Positions 5,635 through 12,819 are shown, counted from the stretch's first letter. The stretch is 15,500 bases of DNA from Candidatus Aminicenantes bacterium UBA2190 (GCA_002335385.1 DCVK01000069.1:1-15500); one strand, 5' to 3'. Translations and numbers: made by a program. The notes: generated from the letters alone by a model not told the origin.

Positions 5635-7242
5635 ATGAAGAGATGGGTGAGCCTTGGCTTCGCCCTGTTCCTGCTGGCCCTGCCCGCGGCGGCCGACCGT
5701 TCGGCGGACGACGGTGCATTGCCCAGGCTGCAGCAGGACCTGGCCGCCATCATCGAAAAGTTTCTCGCCTGCCATGAGCGGGGGAGCGATCTCCGCTTCC
5801 TGGAGTCAGCGCTCCTTGTCGCCGAGGTCAGGACCCACCCGCTCTTCGAGCTGGAGTGGGGGAAGCATCCCGCGAATGCCGGGGTGGAGCGCGATCTGCT
5901 GCGCGGAGCGGCGCGACTCCTCGCTCGTTTCAACGGCGGCGGCTGCCCGGGAAGCAAGGAAAACGAGCGGGAACTGCGTCGCCTGGCTCAGGCGTTCATC
6001 CGGGCCCACGACCGCTCCCGGGCGGCGGCCCCCGGAACGGCCCTGGACCTGTCGCGATCCTTCGGCATCGGGCGGGTACGGGAAAGCCTGGCCCCTTCCC
6101 AGCTGCTGCTGAAATACGTGCTGCTGGAAGACCGTGTCCTGGTCTTCTATGTCGGCGCCGGTCATGCCGGCTTTGAGTTCCTGCCGTTCGGCCGCTCCGA
6201 GGTCGTGGCCATGGTGCAGCGGCTTTCCGATCCGCTGGAGGCCTTCGCCGACGGCAAGGTCGATTATTTGCGTATCCATTTCGACATGGGACTGGCCCAG
6301 CGCCTGTACAATGTCCTGCTGAAGAAGGTCGTTGAGCGCTTCCCCCAGGCCGATGAGCTCATCATCATTCCCGACGGCGAGCTGTTCAAGCTGCCTTTCG
6401 AAGCGCTGGTGACGGGGTTTGAGGATCATTTCCCGCTGGACGATGTCCTTTTCTCGGAATACGAGGCCGCCGAGTACGTGATCCAGGATTTCAGCGTGTC
6501 GTATTTCTTTTCCCTGGCCGATTTCCTTCGTTCCTTCCGCGGCTCGCTGAAGTTTGCTTACGACCTGGCCGCGTTCGGCAACCCGCTGGTTCAGGCCCGC
6601 CAGCCGGATTCGCCCTCCTTGTCCGCGCGCGGAGCTCCCGCCCGTGTCGGCAGCACCTTCGCCGCCATCCCCTCGACCCGCCAGGAGGTGCTCGACCTGG
6701 AAAAGCTGTTCAGCGACAAGCGGCGGCGGGTCTTTCTGGGGGCCGATTTCAACCGGGAGAATTTCGCCCGCTTTGCTCCCCAGGCCCGGCTGGTCCACCT
6801 GGCCACCCATTTCTTCAATGATCAGAAGGATCCGCAGCGCTCGGCCTTCCTGTTCTCCCGGGCCGGCCAGGAGCCGCCTTTCTGCGATGCCCAGCAGATC
6901 CTCGATCTGCGGATGCAGGCGGAGCTGGTGATCCTGAGCGCCTGCGAGACATCGGAGCGGGACCTGCTCGGCTTCAAGCTCGTCAGCGGCATAACATCCG
7001 CCTTCCGCCGATCGGGCGTGCAGGGCCTGATCGCCAGTCTCTGGCCGGTCGACGAGCTCAGCTCCCAGCTGGTGCCGCTGTTCTACCGCAAGTACCTGGG
7101 GGGAGAGGACGGCGCCGCGGCGCTGCGCAGCGCCAAGCTGGCCCTCTTTGGCAGGACCATCGCCATCCGGGACGATGTCCGCCTGTCGCTGGCCCACCCC
7201 TTTCTTTGGGCCAACTACGTCCTCTATCGCTTCTGTCGCTGA
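5635..7242 (+). CDS. Exported CHAT-domain cysteine-protease-like protein
   Basis: 535 residues. Residues 1-21 are a signal peptide (LALPAAA then DRS), placing the protein in the periplasm or beyond. A helical region of no recognised family covers about 25-130. From about 150 to the end is a CHAT domain (caspase-like, clan CD): IIIPDGELFKLPFEALV, then AIPSTRQEVLDLEKLF, the catalytic His in LVHLATHFF (H392) and catalytic Cys in LVILSACETSERDLLG (C437), then GLIASLWPVDE and a final HPFLWANYVLY. Both catalytic residues are intact, so proteolytic activity is plausible. Many CHAT proteins carry N-terminal TPRs; here no clear TPR is fused, but a TPR-like domain sits on the neighbouring anti-sigma factor. 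Substrate unknown. Confidence 0.9.
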   Translation: MKRWVSLGFALFLLALPAAADRSADDGALPRLQQDLAAIIEKFLACHERGSDLRFLESALLVAEVRTHPLFELEWGKHPANAGVERDLLRGAARLLARFNGGGCPGSKENERELRRLAQAFIRAHDRSRAAAPGTALDLSRSFGIGRVRESLAPSQLLLKYVLLEDRVLVFYVGAGHAGFEFLPFGRSEVVAMVQRLSDPLEAFADGKVDYLRIHFDMGLAQRLYNVLLKKVVERFPQADELIIIPDGELFKLPFEALVTGFEDHFPLDDVLFSEYEAAEYVIQDFSVSYFFSLADFLRSFRGSLKFAYDLAAFGNPLVQARQPDSPSLSARGAPARVGSTFAAIPSTRQEVLDLEKLFSDKRRRVFLGADFNRENFARFAPQARLVHLATHFFNDQKDPQRSAFLFSRAGQEPPFCDAQQILDLRMQAELVILSACETSERDLLGFKLVSGITSAFRRSGVQGLIASLWPVDELSSQLVPLFYRKYLGGEDGAAALRSAKLALFGRTIAIRDDVRLSLAHPFLWANYVLYRFCR

Positions 7243-7376
7243 GCGCCTCCGGCAGGAACGAACTCCGCGATCACGCGGATCGTGCCCGCGGCGCTTGCCA
7301 TCCCGGAAGCCGGCGGCAGCGGGCTGAAAATCATGGACAACCCCTGGTGTTGAAGTCCGGTCATGCTCTGGATCCC

Positions 7377-7389
7377 GGGGTCTGACCCC
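7377..7389. repeat. 13-base perfect palindrome
   Basis: GGGGTC and GACCCC are exact reverse complements around a single central T. It lies 12 bases upstream of the -35 box of the next promoter. This could be an operator or the remnant of a dispersed palindromic (REP-like) element. Confidence 0.55.
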
Positions 7390-7401
7390 ACCGGGCCGAC
7401 C

Positions 7402-7430
7402 TTGACGGCAAACGTGAAAAAAGCTACACT
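7402..7430 (+). promoter_or_regulatory. Promoter of the aldolase-fabD operon, apparently leaderless
   Basis: TTGACG (7402-7407, five of six matches), a 17-base spacer and TACACT (7425-7430, four of six) end six bases before the ATG at 7437. The predicted transcription start is on that ATG, and no Shine-Dalgarno sequence precedes it. This supports the ATG at 7437 over the internal ATG at 7452. Confidence 0.65.
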
Positions 7431-7436
7431 TTTCGC

Positions 7437-8219
7437 ATGCAAGAAGCCGCCATGATCACCCGGCTGCAGGAAACCCGTGATTTCCAGCACGTGGCCGCGG
7501 CCCTTTACGCCAGAGGCTGGGCCGAGGCCAGCGCCGGCAACATGTCACTGCGCCTCGATCAGGCTCCGGGTTCGTCAGACCTGGCGGCATCACCGGAGCG
7601 GGTCCAGGAATCCGTTGCCGACATGACCGGCCTGATCGGCGACCGCTTCCTGGTCACCGCCAGCGGCAGCCGCATGCGCCATCTCGCCGCCGATCCAGCC
7701 GGGTGCCTGTGTCTGGTCCAGGTCCTCGACCGCCACCGGCTCCGACTCAGCGGCGGTGAGGGGCCGCTGACCAGTGAATGGCCCACCCATGCCGGTTTGC
7801 ACTCGCTGTTCAAGGAGAGCCGCAGCCGCGAACGCGCCGTCCTCCACTGCCACCCCCTGAACCTGATCGCACTCAGCCATGTCTTCGACTCCGAAAAGGA
7901 GATGAACGACCGCCTTTTCCGCATGCACCACGAGACCCGGCTTTTCATCCCGGAGATGCTCGGGCTGATCCCTTATTCGGTGACCGGCTCCATCGACCTG
8001 GCCAAGGCCAGCCGGGAGAAATTGAAAAAGCACCGCCTGGCCCTTTGGGACAAGCACGGCGTCATCGCCTCGGGAAGGACCCTGGACCAGGCGCTGGACC
8101 GGGTCGAGATGGCGGAAAAGGCTGCGGCCATCTTCCTGCTGCTGAAGGGCGCCGGTCTGGAGCCGCAGGGTTTGAGCGACGAGCAGGTCGCAGCGACCCT
8201 GGGCGCAGCAAAAGAATGA
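7437..8219 (+). CDS. Class II aldolase, rhamnulose-1-phosphate aldolase (RhaD)-like
   Basis: Zinc-dependent aldolase of the class II aldolase/adducin family, 260 residues. It resembles RhaD, which splits L-rhamnulose 1-phosphate into dihydroxyacetone phosphate and L-lactaldehyde: GWAEASAGNMSLRL at the start, FLVTASGSRMRHL and DPAG, TSEWPTH with catalytic-type E114, LHCHPLNLIALSHV with zinc ligands H137 and H139, and LWDKHGVIASGRTLDQA with H207. The spacing of these residues closely follows Escherichia coli RhaD (E117, H141, H143, H212). No rhamnose isomerase, kinase or transporter is nearby, so the true substrate may differ. Its stop overlaps the next ATG (ATGA), coupling it to the exported protein and fabD. 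Confidence 0.85.
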   Translation: MQEAAMITRLQETRDFQHVAAALYARGWAEASAGNMSLRLDQAPGSSDLAASPERVQESVADMTGLIGDRFLVTASGSRMRHLAADPAGCLCLVQVLDRHRLRLSGGEGPLTSEWPTHAGLHSLFKESRSRERAVLHCHPLNLIALSHVFDSEKEMNDRLFRMHHETRLFIPEMLGLIPYSVTGSIDLAKASREKLKKHRLALWDKHGVIASGRTLDQALDRVEMAEKAAAIFLLLKGAGLEPQGLSDEQVAATLGAAKE

Positions 8220-9292
8220 ACCGGGCGCGCCTCGCCCTCGTGATCTGCCTGTTCTGGGCCATTTTCCTGCCGGCGCTACGGGTCCTCGCTGAGGACCCGG
8301 AAGGCCCCCGCAGCAGGAGCGACATGAAGGTCTCCGGGCATGGCGCAGACGGCCCCGACCTCGGGACCCCCCCCGCGCCGGCTTACCGACTGGAATTCAC
8401 CATCCGCGGCGGCGCCATCTCGCGGGTGCTGTTGCTCTTTCCGTTGCGCGTATTTTTCGAGGCCTCGGCTGCCGTCGACCTGAAGTCCATCCGCCAGGAG
8501 AACGGCTCCACCTGCTTCGAATACACCGGCCTGCCGCGTCCCGCCTACATACTGCGGACGCTGGGTTTCGGGGGCAAAACCCTGGCGCTGTTGCTCGTCG
8601 ACGGCGGCGAAGGCGACGATGGCGCGCACGCGTTCACCGATGACCTGCTGGCGCGCTGGCGGAAGCAGGCGCCCGAATTCGCCGCCAAGGCCGCCAAGTT
8701 CAAGAAATTCCCCCACCGCCTGCTGAAGACGGGACCCCAGCCTTTTTCTTTCCGGCGGGACGCTTCCGGCGCCTACAGGGACATCATCCTGGGATTGGAG
8801 CCGCGCTACCGCCACCACCCGGCCCGGACCGGCATCTATTTCAATGTTTTCCCCCTGCTGGCCCACCTGCTGACGCTGTTGAATCAGCGCTTCATGCCGG
8901 GTTCGGCCGACCAGGGGCCGGCGGCTGCGCTGCCGACCGGATGGAGCGGCGAGGATCTCGATCTCTCCGCCTCCCTGAACCGCCTGGCCGGCCTGTTGGA
9001 AAAGGTCGTCAGGTCTCTGGTCACGGTGGAACAGAAATTCCCGTTCCGCCAGCGTTTTCATGCCGCCGCCAAGGGCGATGACGAGCTGGAGATCTGCGGC
9101 GAAGCTTTCCCCGATGTCCCGCTCTGGAAAGGATTCATGATCCGGGAGGTGTTCCGCCGGGTGCGGCTGCGCCCCCTTGACGGTGAGCTGCTTTCCGACG
9201 AGATCTGGCTGGGATTGCGCAGCAAGAACGGCCAGGGCGGTTCCGGCCGCCTGCGGCTGGAACGGATCGCAACCAAGGAGGATGACCGATGA
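8216..9292 (+). CDS. Exported protein of unknown function
   Basis: 358 residues from the ATG at 8216, which overlaps the aldolase stop; the frame stays open upstream to 7778 but that part is only a shadow of the aldolase gene. Residues 1-25 are a signal peptide (LVICLFWAIFLPALRVLA, cleavage before EDP). The mature part has a low-complexity acidic/Pro-rich lead, then mixed alpha/beta segments such as YRLEFTIRGGAISRVLLLF and, near the end, LSDEIWLGLRSKNGQGGSGR. I recognise no family; a faint resemblance to periplasmic DUF3108-like beta proteins is not strong enough to name. It is placed between an aldolase and fabD with ATGA overlaps at both ends. Confidence 0.85.
   Translation: MNRARLALVICLFWAIFLPALRVLAEDPEGPRSRSDMKVSGHGADGPDLGTPPAPAYRLEFTIRGGAISRVLLLFPLRVFFEASAAVDLKSIRQENGSTCFEYTGLPRPAYILRTLGFGGKTLALLLVDGGEGDDGAHAFTDDLLARWRKQAPEFAAKAAKFKKFPHRLLKTGPQPFSFRRDASGAYRDIILGLEPRYRHHPARTGIYFNVFPLLAHLLTLLNQRFMPGSADQGPAAALPTGWSGEDLDLSASLNRLAGLLEKVVRSLVTVEQKFPFRQRFHAAAKGDDELEICGEAFPDVPLWKGFMIREVFRRVRLRPLDGELLSDEIWLGLRSKNGQGGSGRLRLERIATKEDDR
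9275..9281 (+). promoter_or_regulatory. Shine-Dalgarno sequence of fabD
   Basis: AAGGAGG, seven bases before the fabD ATG at 9289. It shows that this genome uses strong ribosome binding sites inside operons, in contrast to the promoter-proximal genes that lack them. Confidence 0.85.
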
Positions 9293-10239
9293 ACGAGCGT
9301 ATTTTCCTGTTCCCCGGCCAGGGCTCGCAGGCCGTGGGCATGGGGCTGGACCTGTTCGAGAAAAGCGAGTTCGCCAAGAAAACATTCCGCCGTGCCGACG
9401 AGGTCTTGGGCTATTCCCTTTCGCGGATCTGCTTCAGCGGCCCCGAGGATGAGCTGAAGCTGACCTTCAACACCCAGCCGGCGCTGCTGACCGTGTCCTA
9501 CATCCTGTACACCCTGTGGGAAAAGGAGCCGCTGCTGGCCGCCGGCCACAGCCTGGGAGAGTATTCGGCGTTCCTGTGCGCCGGAGTGTTCCGCTTCGAA
9601 GACGCGCTGGCGCTGGTGCACAAGCGCGGCAGGTACATGCAGGAAGCGGTCCCGGTCGGCAAGGGGGCCATGGCCGCACTGATCGGAGCCGCCATCGATG
9701 ATATCCGCACGACCATCGAAGCCGTGAACGTCGAGCAGGCGGTCCGGCCCGCCGAACCCGGCGGGCTGAGGCGGGTGGTCAACATCGCCAACTGGAACAG
9801 CGCCGGCCAGGTGGTGATATCGGGAGAGAAGTCGGCGGTGGAGGATGCGGTGCGCCGCCTCGGGGTCAAATCGGTCTTCCTGCCGGTGTCCGCACCTTTC
9901 CACTCGGAATTGATGCTTCCGGCCGAGGAGAAGCTGGCCGCTGACCTCGACCGGGTGGAGTTCGCCGATCCCCGCTTCCCGGTCATCAACAACTGGCAGG
10001 TACACAAGGTCACCAGCGCCTGTGAAGCGCGCGAAGGGCTGAAGCGGCAGGTATCGCGCCCGGTGCGCTGGCACGAGACTATGGAGGCCATGCTCGGGGA
10101 CGCGGCCGCCGGCCGCTTTGCGGAAATCGGCAGCGGCAAGGTCCTTGCCGGGCTGCTGAAGCGCGCCGCCCGGGACAGGAACCGCCAGGTCGAGATCGTC
10201 AACATCGAGAATCTGGCCGACATAGAAAAGAACGCCTGA
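9289..10239 (+). CDS. fabD: Malonyl-CoA:ACP transacylase FabD
   Basis: Transfers malonyl from CoA to acyl carrier protein to feed fatty acid elongation; cytoplasmic. 316 residues, typical length. FPGQGSQAVGMG opens the protein; the nucleophile S88 is in AAGHSLGEYSAF, and the catalytic H205 in SAPFHSELM. NWNSAGQVVISG is the conserved region near residue 170. Relative to E. coli FabD there is about a dozen extra residues around 150-162 (rich in Pro, Gly and Arg) before that motif. The start overlaps the upstream stop (ATGA). It is separated from plsX/fabG by about 8 kb, so fatty acid genes are split in this genome. Confidence 0.97.
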   Translation: MNERIFLFPGQGSQAVGMGLDLFEKSEFAKKTFRRADEVLGYSLSRICFSGPEDELKLTFNTQPALLTVSYILYTLWEKEPLLAAGHSLGEYSAFLCAGVFRFEDALALVHKRGRYMQEAVPVGKGAMAALIGAAIDDIRTTIEAVNVEQAVRPAEPGGLRRVVNIANWNSAGQVVISGEKSAVEDAVRRLGVKSVFLPVSAPFHSELMLPAEEKLAADLDRVEFADPRFPVINNWQVHKVTSACEAREGLKRQVSRPVRWHETMEAMLGDAAAGRFAEIGSGKVLAGLLKRAARDRNRQVEIVNIENLADIEKNA

Positions 10240-10319
10240 TCTTTCCCGGCAGCCCTATGGGAGAACGAAAACCGGGATAAAACCGTTCCATTTCGCCATT
10301 ACGGATGTCTCACAAAAAA

Positions 10320-10335
10320 TGCTTATATATAGGCA
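10320..10335. repeat. 16-base near-palindrome, operator-like
   Basis: TGCTTATATATAGGCA matches its own reverse complement at 14 of 16 positions. Its GCTTAT core recurs at 10375-10380, where it forms the right arm of CATAAGC-N13-GCTTATG (10355-10381). The symmetry and repetition upstream of the pil promoter resemble protein-binding sites; the binding protein is unknown. Confidence 0.5.
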
Positions 10336-10354
10336 ATCTAAATCAAAAAAACTC

Positions 10355-10381
10355 CATAAGCAAGGTCTGTTTTGGCTTATG
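10355..10381. repeat. Inverted repeat CATAAGC-N13-GCTTATG
   Basis: Seven-base perfect arms separated by 13 bases, about 55 bases upstream of the pilM -35 box. No T-run follows, so a terminator role is unlikely; a two-site operator is possible. Confidence 0.5.
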
Positions 10382-10436
10382 AGGGTGTCTGCATTTCCAT
10401 ATCGCCGATAAATCTATAAAAAAAACAAATAATGAC

Positions 10437-10465
10437 TTGACATTTATTTTTCCCTATGTTAAAAA
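10437..10465 (+). promoter_or_regulatory. Probable promoter of the pilMNOPQ operon
   Basis: A perfect TTGACA (10437-10442) followed by 17 bases and TAAAAA (10460-10465, four of six matches). The A-rich tract just upstream could act as an UP element. Transcription from near 10472 would give a leader of about 30 bases with a Shine-Dalgarno site, unlike the leaderless units earlier in the window. The weak -10 suggests activation or another -10 register. Confidence 0.6.
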
Positions 10466-10492
10466 TTTTTCAGTATGAAAATCACATACAGT

Positions 10493-10498
10493 GGAGAG
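10493..10498 (+). promoter_or_regulatory. Shine-Dalgarno sequence deciding the pilM start
   Basis: GGAGAG lies just before the ATG at 10503. A GTG at 10491 in the same frame would add MESA, but it overlaps this site and has no ribosome binding site of its own, so the ATG is preferred. Confidence 0.75.
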
Positions 10499-10502
10499 TG
10501 CC

Positions 10503-11585
10503 ATGGCTTTTGTCAGTTTTAAAAAATCCAAACCCATCGTCGGTCTCGACATAGGCTCATTCTCCTTGAAGCTGGTGGAGCTGAAGCCTAAAAAGAAGGG
10601 GTCGGAAATGCGCTATGAGCTGGTCTCCATTGGCTACGAGCCCGTGCCTTACCAGTCCATCGTGGAGGGAAGCATCATGGACTCGACGGCGGTGGCCGAG
10701 GCCATCCAGCACGTTTTCTACGACAGCAAGGCCAAAACCAACCGCATCGCCTTCTCCGTTTCGGGCAGCTCGGTCATCGTCAAGCGCATCGAGGTCCAGC
10801 GCCTGAACCCCGACGAGATGCACGAGCACATCCTCTGGGAGGCCCGGCCGCACATCCCGTTCACTCCCGACGAGGTCAATATCGACTACGAGGTCATCGA
10901 TTTGCCGGATTCCCCGCCCGACCGCGTGGGCGTCATTCTTTCCGCCGTGCGCAAGGAAAAGCTGAACGATTACCTTAACGTGATCACCAGCGCCAGCAAG
11001 GCCGCCGACATCGTCGACCTGGATTCCTTCGCCGCATTGAACAGCGTCCTGCTCAACTACGAGCTGTACCGCGACAAGGTGCTGGCCATCATCAATATCG
11101 GCGCCTCGATCTCCAACGTGATCATCTCCAAGGCCGGTCATCCCGTTTTTGTCCGCGACATCGCCTTCGGCGGCAACCAGTTCACCGACCTGCTGCAGAA
11201 GGAGCTGAACCTCAAGTACGAGAAGGCCGAGGCGGTCAAGAAGGGGCGCCCGGTGGAGGGGATCTCCACCGCCGCCGTCAAGCCGATCATCAACATCGTG
11301 CTCAACGACCTGCGCAACGAGATCAAGAAGACCTTCGAGTTCTACCGCTCCAACACCACGGAGGGCCGCATCGACAACATCCTGCTCAGCGGCGGCAGCG
11401 CCAATCTGGAGGCGATCACCGATTTCTTCTCCCAGGAGTTCGACATCCCGGTCGAAGTGGTCAATCCGTTCAACAACATCGACGTCAACTATAAGAAATT
11501 TGATCTGAACTTCATCAAAGACATGGCCCCGCTGTACACCGTCGCCGTCGGACTGGCGCTGCGGGCCGTGGGGGATGCGAAATGA
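10503..11585 (+). CDS. pilM: Type IV pilus assembly protein PilM
   Basis: Actin-like, FtsA-related cytoplasmic ATPase-fold protein that binds the N-terminal tail of PilN and links the pilus alignment complex to the motor. 360 residues, typical. The N terminus KPIVGLDIGSFSLKLVEL is the phosphate-1 loop; IINIGASISNVIISKAG is the phosphate-2 region followed by FVRDIAFGGNQFTDLLQ; LLSGGSANLEAITDFFSQEF is the adenosine motif; and the end TVAVGLALRA is characteristic of PilM. It is the first gene of the operon. Its TGA overlaps the pilN ATG by four bases. Confidence 0.96.
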   Translation: MAFVSFKKSKPIVGLDIGSFSLKLVELKPKKKGSEMRYELVSIGYEPVPYQSIVEGSIMDSTAVAEAIQHVFYDSKAKTNRIAFSVSGSSVIVKRIEVQRLNPDEMHEHILWEARPHIPFTPDEVNIDYEVIDLPDSPPDRVGVILSAVRKEKLNDYLNVITSASKAADIVDLDSFAALNSVLLNYELYRDKVLAIINIGASISNVIISKAGHPVFVRDIAFGGNQFTDLLQKELNLKYEKAEAVKKGRPVEGISTAAVKPIINIVLNDLRNEIKKTFEFYRSNTTEGRIDNILLSGGSANLEAITDFFSQEFDIPVEVVNPFNNIDVNYKKFDLNFIKDMAPLYTVAVGLALRAVGDAK

Positions 11586-12184
11586 TCAAGATCAACCTTT
11601 TACGACCGGAGAAGAAGGATGTTGCCGCCGGAGGGGGGACGACCATCAGCTTCACCGAGGAGGCCAAGCCGAGCCGGCTGAGCATCCCGGCCCTGGTCGG
11701 GGCCATCGCCCTCACCGTGGTCGGCATCGGGTTGATGTACTTCCTGCAGGCGGGCGAGCTGTCCGGCCAGAAGAAGCTTCTCGAGGAGCGGACGCTGCGC
11801 AAGGCCGAGCTGGAAAAGGTCCTGAAGGAGCTGGAGCAGATCGAGAAGACCAAAATTGAGCTGGACAGCAAGATCAAGATCATCGGCGACCTGAAGCTGA
11901 AGCAGAAGGACGCGGTCCAGATGATGGACAAGATCTCGCGCTCCCTGCCGGAGTGGGTCTGGCTGACCGACCTCACCTATCGCGGCGGGGCGGTGGCCAT
12001 CAGTGGCAAGGCCCTGTCCAACAACCTGATCGCCGACCTGATCAATAACCTGCAGAACTCGAGTTTCTTCGCCAACGTCCAGATCTCCTCGAGCTCCCGC
12101 AAAAAGGAGGCCGGCATCGATATCTTCGAATTCCGCATCAACTGCTCGTTCGTGCCCCGGCCCGAAACCAAGAAGGCGGTGTAA
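11582..12184 (+). CDS. pilN: Type IV pilus assembly protein PilN
   Basis: Bitopic inner-membrane protein of the PilMNOP alignment complex, 200 residues. The N terminus IKINLLRP is the conserved tail that docks into PilM. After an unusually Gly/Thr-containing linker there is one transmembrane helix at about 35-55, a coiled coil at about 60-105 rich in Leu/Lys/Glu, and a periplasmic ferredoxin-like domain that includes LPEWVWLTDLTYRGGAVAIS. Coupled to pilM by an ATGA overlap and two bases from pilO. Confidence 0.94.
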   Translation: MIKINLLRPEKKDVAAGGGTTISFTEEAKPSRLSIPALVGAIALTVVGIGLMYFLQAGELSGQKKLLEERTLRKAELEKVLKELEQIEKTKIELDSKIKIIGDLKLKQKDAVQMMDKISRSLPEWVWLTDLTYRGGAVAISGKALSNNLIADLINNLQNSSFFANVQISSSSRKKEAGIDIFEFRINCSFVPRPETKKAV

Positions 12185-12186
12185 GC

Positions 12187-12819
12187 ATGGATATTCAAAA
12201 TTTACCCTGGTACGGACAGATGCTGGTCTTCCTGCTGGTGGGCGCGGTCCTGTTCGGCATCTTCTATTTCGTCGTCTACTCGCCGACCCAGGACGAGATC
12301 GATTCCATCGTCCAGCGCAGCGAAAAGCTCCAGGAAGAGATCCGCAAGGCGGAAAAGAGCGAGGCCAAGCTGGAAAAACTGAAGGAGGAGAAAGCCGCCA
12401 ACGAGAAGATCCTGGAGGAGCTGAAGGGCATCCTGCCGGAGAAGATGGAGTTCGCCCAGCACCTGCGCAAGATCCAGGCCATCGCCTCCAATGCCCGCCT
12501 GCGCACCTCCACCTTTAATTTCAGCAAGGAGACCCCCCGCGACTATTACTTCGAAAGGCCGATCGCCATCAGCCTGGAGGGCAACTTCCACAACCTGGGC
12601 ATCTTTTTCGACCAGGTGTCGCGGCTGAAGAAGATCTTCACCATCGACGGGCTGCACATCTCGCCGCTGAAGAGCCTTAGCTTCGACTACACGATCCAGG
12701 CCACGTTCAACGCCACCACCTATATTTATCGCGAAGGCACCCCGGCGAAAAAACCCGCCGGCAAGCGCGCCGCCCCCCGCAGGACCGCCGAGCCTGAGGG
12801 GGACATGGGAGGGATTTAA
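12187..12819 (+). CDS. pilO: Type IV pilus assembly protein PilO
   Basis: Inner-membrane partner of PilN, 210 residues. One transmembrane helix at about 11-31, then YSPTQDEID and a Lys/Glu coiled coil at about 35-85, then the LPEKMEFAQHLRKIQAIA segment and the periplasmic ferredoxin-like fold containing ISLEGNFHNLGIFFDQVSRL, typical of PilO. The C-terminal tail is basic and Pro/Ala-rich. Its TAA is immediately followed by the pilP ATG. Confidence 0.94.
   Translation: MDIQNLPWYGQMLVFLLVGAVLFGIFYFVVYSPTQDEIDSIVQRSEKLQEEIRKAEKSEAKLEKLKEEKAANEKILEELKGILPEKMEFAQHLRKIQAIASNARLRTSTFNFSKETPRDYYFERPIAISLEGNFHNLGIFFDQVSRLKKIFTIDGLHISPLKSLSFDYTIQATFNATTYIYREGTPAKKPAGKRAAPRRTAEPEGDMGGI

Larger units (their letters stand above)
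7243..7436. other. Intergenic spacer with small palindromes
   Basis: 194 bases between the CHAT gene and the aldolase operon. It holds a small hairpin CCGCG-ATCA-CGCGG at 7265-7278, a 13-base palindrome GGGGTCTGACCCC at 7377-7389, and the aldolase promoter at its right end. No T-run follows the hairpin, so it is not called a terminator. No coding sequence is supported. Confidence 0.6.
10240..10502. other. AT-rich leader region upstream of the pil operon
   Basis: 263 bases. The first part has a weak stem TCCCGG/CCGGGA (10244-10249 with 10272-10277) that could mark the end of the fabD transcript, but no T-run follows. From about 10300 on the DNA is clearly AT-rich compared with both flanks. 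It contains a near-palindrome at 10320-10335, a 7-base stem pair at 10355-10361 and 10375-10381, an A-rich tract directly upstream of the -35 box, and the pilM promoter. No coding sequence or RNA gene was recognised. Confidence 0.65.

Noticed and set aside
7224..7490. Minus-strand 88-codon frame as a pseudogene remnant
   Set aside because: It overlaps the CHAT 3' end, the aldolase promoter and the aldolase 5' end, and its translation resembles no family.
7778..8215. Upstream extension of the exported unknown protein
   Set aside because: The frame is open but runs through the aldolase gene in another phase; the signal peptide begins at the ATG at 8216.
10244..10277. Rho-independent terminator after fabD
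   Set aside because: The stem is only six pairs with a 22-base loop and is not followed by a T-run.
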